From contig JAJYMD010000063.1 in the NCBI GenBank assembly GCA_021787255.1, positions 1 to 7,632 of the forward strand: a stretch of 7,632 nucleotides of DNA, written 5' to 3'. The stretch comes from Actinomycetes bacterium (GTDB taxonomy: Bacteria > Actinomycetota > Acidimicrobiia > Acidimicrobiales > RAAP-2). Positions 6,908 through 7,632 of the stretch are shown here, piece after piece (position 1 is the stretch's first letter; each line of letters starts with the position of its first letter). Both the position numbers and the translations under genes were made by a program. The notes under the pieces are model-generated. The model searched no databases. It was not told the DNA's origin and saw only the letters and a list, made by a program, of their open reading frames with translations.

Positions 6908-7333
6908 TCAGCTCCCGATCGTGAGCCCCGCGCTGTAGACCGCCTGTGCCTTCGCCATGGCAGCCGTGTCGCCTTCATAGCTGTCCTGGGCCTCGACCAG
7001 CCCGACCATCTGGTCCGCGAGGTCCACGTTTGGGACCACCACGTCGCCGCGTGCGTTCGCCAACGGGCTTGTGGGCTCGAAGGCGACCACGCCTTTCGAT
7101 GTCCCGAGCGCGATCTGCGACACGACGACTCCTCCTCCCGGCGACTGCAGCACCCCAGGCGATGTCGCCGCAGGCCCCACCGGGGAAAGGACCGGGGTTT
7201 GCTCTGCGTAGGCGCGCGTCCCCACCGGCGTGGCGTCGTCCGCGTTCGCGATGTTGCCGGCGCTCGTGTCGATCCAGGTCTGCATCGCCTCGGCGCCCGA
7301 GCCAGCGATCGACAGCACAGAGAACATGGTCAT
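6908..7333 (-). CDS. flgC: Flagellar proximal rod protein FlgC
   Basis: FlgC is the second proximal rod subunit, polymerising with FlgB on the MS ring/FliE base. The protein has 141 residues, normal for the family. Its N-terminus (MTMFSVLSIAGSGAEAM, then NIANADD) matches the rod-protein coiled-coil with the NIANA core. The C-terminus has FlgC's typical Pro-rich/Gly segment SPLANARGDVVVPNVD, followed by a helix with LVEAQDSYEGD and a final Leu-rich end. Two ATGs are possible, at 7333 and 7327. The first is chosen because AGGAGG lies nine bases upstream and because it gives the ATGA overlap with flgB. The family's usual Asn in YEAN is replaced here (YEGD), a modest divergence. The next gene, fliE, starts five bases after the stop. 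Confidence 0.95.
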   Translation of the reverse strand: MTMFSVLSIAGSGAEAMQTWIDTSAGNIANADDATPVGTRAYAEQTPVLSPVGPAATSPGVLQSPGGGVVVSQIALGTSKGVVAFEPTSPLANARGDVVVPNVDLADQMVGLVEAQDSYEGDTAAMAKAQAVYSAGLTIGS

Positions 7334-7632
7334 GAGAAGGATCCTCCTGACGCGCCCTGGATGAGACGGAACTGGGCGTTGAAAGAGCTGGTCAGCACCT
7401 GGTAGTCGAGGGTGGTCTCCTGGGCCTCGACGAGCTCTGTGGTGACGCTGACGTTGTTGCCGTCGCTCGCAGGGGGCCTCGGCGACGGATCGTCGGTGAC
7501 CTGCGCCGTGCCGCCGTGGGTGAGCGCTTGCTCGAGGCTCGCGGCGAAGCTCACCTCGTGGTCGGTGTACCCCGGCGTCTGGGCGTTCGCGAGGTTGTCG
7601 GCGACCTGGCGCTGTGCGGCTGTCACCCCGTC
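7330..7632 (-). CDS. flgB: Flagellar proximal rod protein FlgB (N-terminus cut by window edge)
   Basis: FlgB is a proximal rod subunit that sits on FliE/FliF and is exported by the flagellar type III apparatus. The 100 residues present begin DGVTAAQRQVADNLANAQ and continue TPGYTD, the rod/hook-family N-terminal signature (usually NiANaxTPGY). The C-terminal half has the FlgB-type GNNVSVTTELVEAQ segment followed by LDYQVL. A GTG at 7626 could be read as a start, but the frame stays open to 7632 and the two upstream codons (Asp-Gly) fit the family. The true start therefore lies outside the window, and roughly 15-20 residues are probably missing. The central region between the two conserved blocks is short. 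The TGA stop overlaps the flgC ATG (ATGA at 7333-7330). F29-L33 of the fragment (FAASL) is an F-x-x-x-L motif. Identification is firm from both conserved blocks and the neighbouring flgC. Confidence 0.93.
   Translation of the reverse strand, partial: DGVTAAQRQVADNLANAQTPGYTDHEVSFAASLEQALTHGGTAQVTDDPSPRPPASDGNNVSVTTELVEAQETTLDYQVLTSSFNAQFRLIQGASGGSFS
7343..7348 (-). promoter_or_regulatory. Ribosome binding site for flgC
   Basis: The minus strand reads AGGAGG, nine bases before the ATG at 7333, inside the 3' end of flgB. It is a full anti-Shine-Dalgarno match and decides between the two candidate starts (7333 rather than 7327, which would be 15 bases away). Confidence 0.8.

Larger units (their letters stand above)
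1..7632 (-). other. Single flagellar operon segment, flgB to putative fliK
   Basis: Ten genes run the same way. From flgB onward the junctions are ATGA, a 5-base gap, an 18-base gap, a 13-base overlap, a 17-base overlap, ATGA, TGATG, GTGA and ATGA. This implies one transcript with widespread translational coupling. No promoter, terminator hairpin or gene-free stretch is visible, so the operon promoter must lie upstream of flgB beyond position 7632 and transcription must continue past position 1. Confidence 0.9.

Noticed and set aside
5017..6978. Minus-strand open frame of 653 codons overlapping fliF and fliE in another frame
   Set aside because: The product is Arg/Gly/Asp-rich and low in hydrophobic residues, a typical frame-shifted shadow. 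fliF and fliE in the true frames match their families along their length.
1..7632. CRISPR arrays, insertion sequences, tRNA/rRNA genes, hairpin terminators
   Set aside because: None seen. The window is essentially all coding, with no repeated spacers, inverted terminal repeats, transposase motifs or T-tailed hairpins.

Overview
The window is an uninterrupted piece of a flagellar basal-body operon from a high-GC bacterium. Every real gene lies on the minus strand, so transcription runs from position 7632 toward 1. The order is flgB (N-terminus cut by the window edge), flgC, fliE, fliF, fliG, fliH, fliI, fliJ, a NlpC/P60 plus SLT two-domain peptidoglycan hydrolase, and the start of a further gene that by position is probably fliK (cut by the other edge). 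High GC, strong GC bias at third codon positions, Ala/Arg-rich proteins and a C40-peptidase/lytic-transglycosylase gene right after fliJ together suggest a motile actinobacterium (monoderm, thick wall). This placement is inference; the sequence alone does not fix genus or class.

Region by region: 7632-6573 encodes the proximal rod and its adaptor (FlgB, FlgC, FliE). 6554-3943 encodes the MS ring and rotor switch (FliF, FliG). 3959-1418 encodes the soluble export-ATPase complex (FliH, FliI, FliJ). 1421-300 encodes the wall hydrolase. 303-1 begins the putative hook-length-control protein. There is almost no non-coding DNA: the largest gap is 18 bases (fliE to fliF), and seven of the nine junctions overlap (three ATGA, one GTGA, one TGATG, and overlaps of 13 and 17 bases). 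No promoter or terminator is visible, and none is expected inside such a coupled array.

Working together, FliF forms the membrane ring, FliG couples it to the stator, FliH/FliI/FliJ deliver substrates to the export gate, and FliE/FlgB/FlgC build the first rod segment through the wall. The dual hydrolase is well placed to open peptidoglycan for the rod, which is FlgJ's job in proteobacteria. It has no recognisable Sec signal peptide. It does carry an F-x-x-x-L motif near residue 40, as do FliE and the putative FliK at similar positions and FlgB in its equivalent region. This suggests export through the flagellar apparatus itself and is the most interesting lead in the window. The operon is otherwise conventional, and I see no mobile element, CRISPR array or RNA gene.
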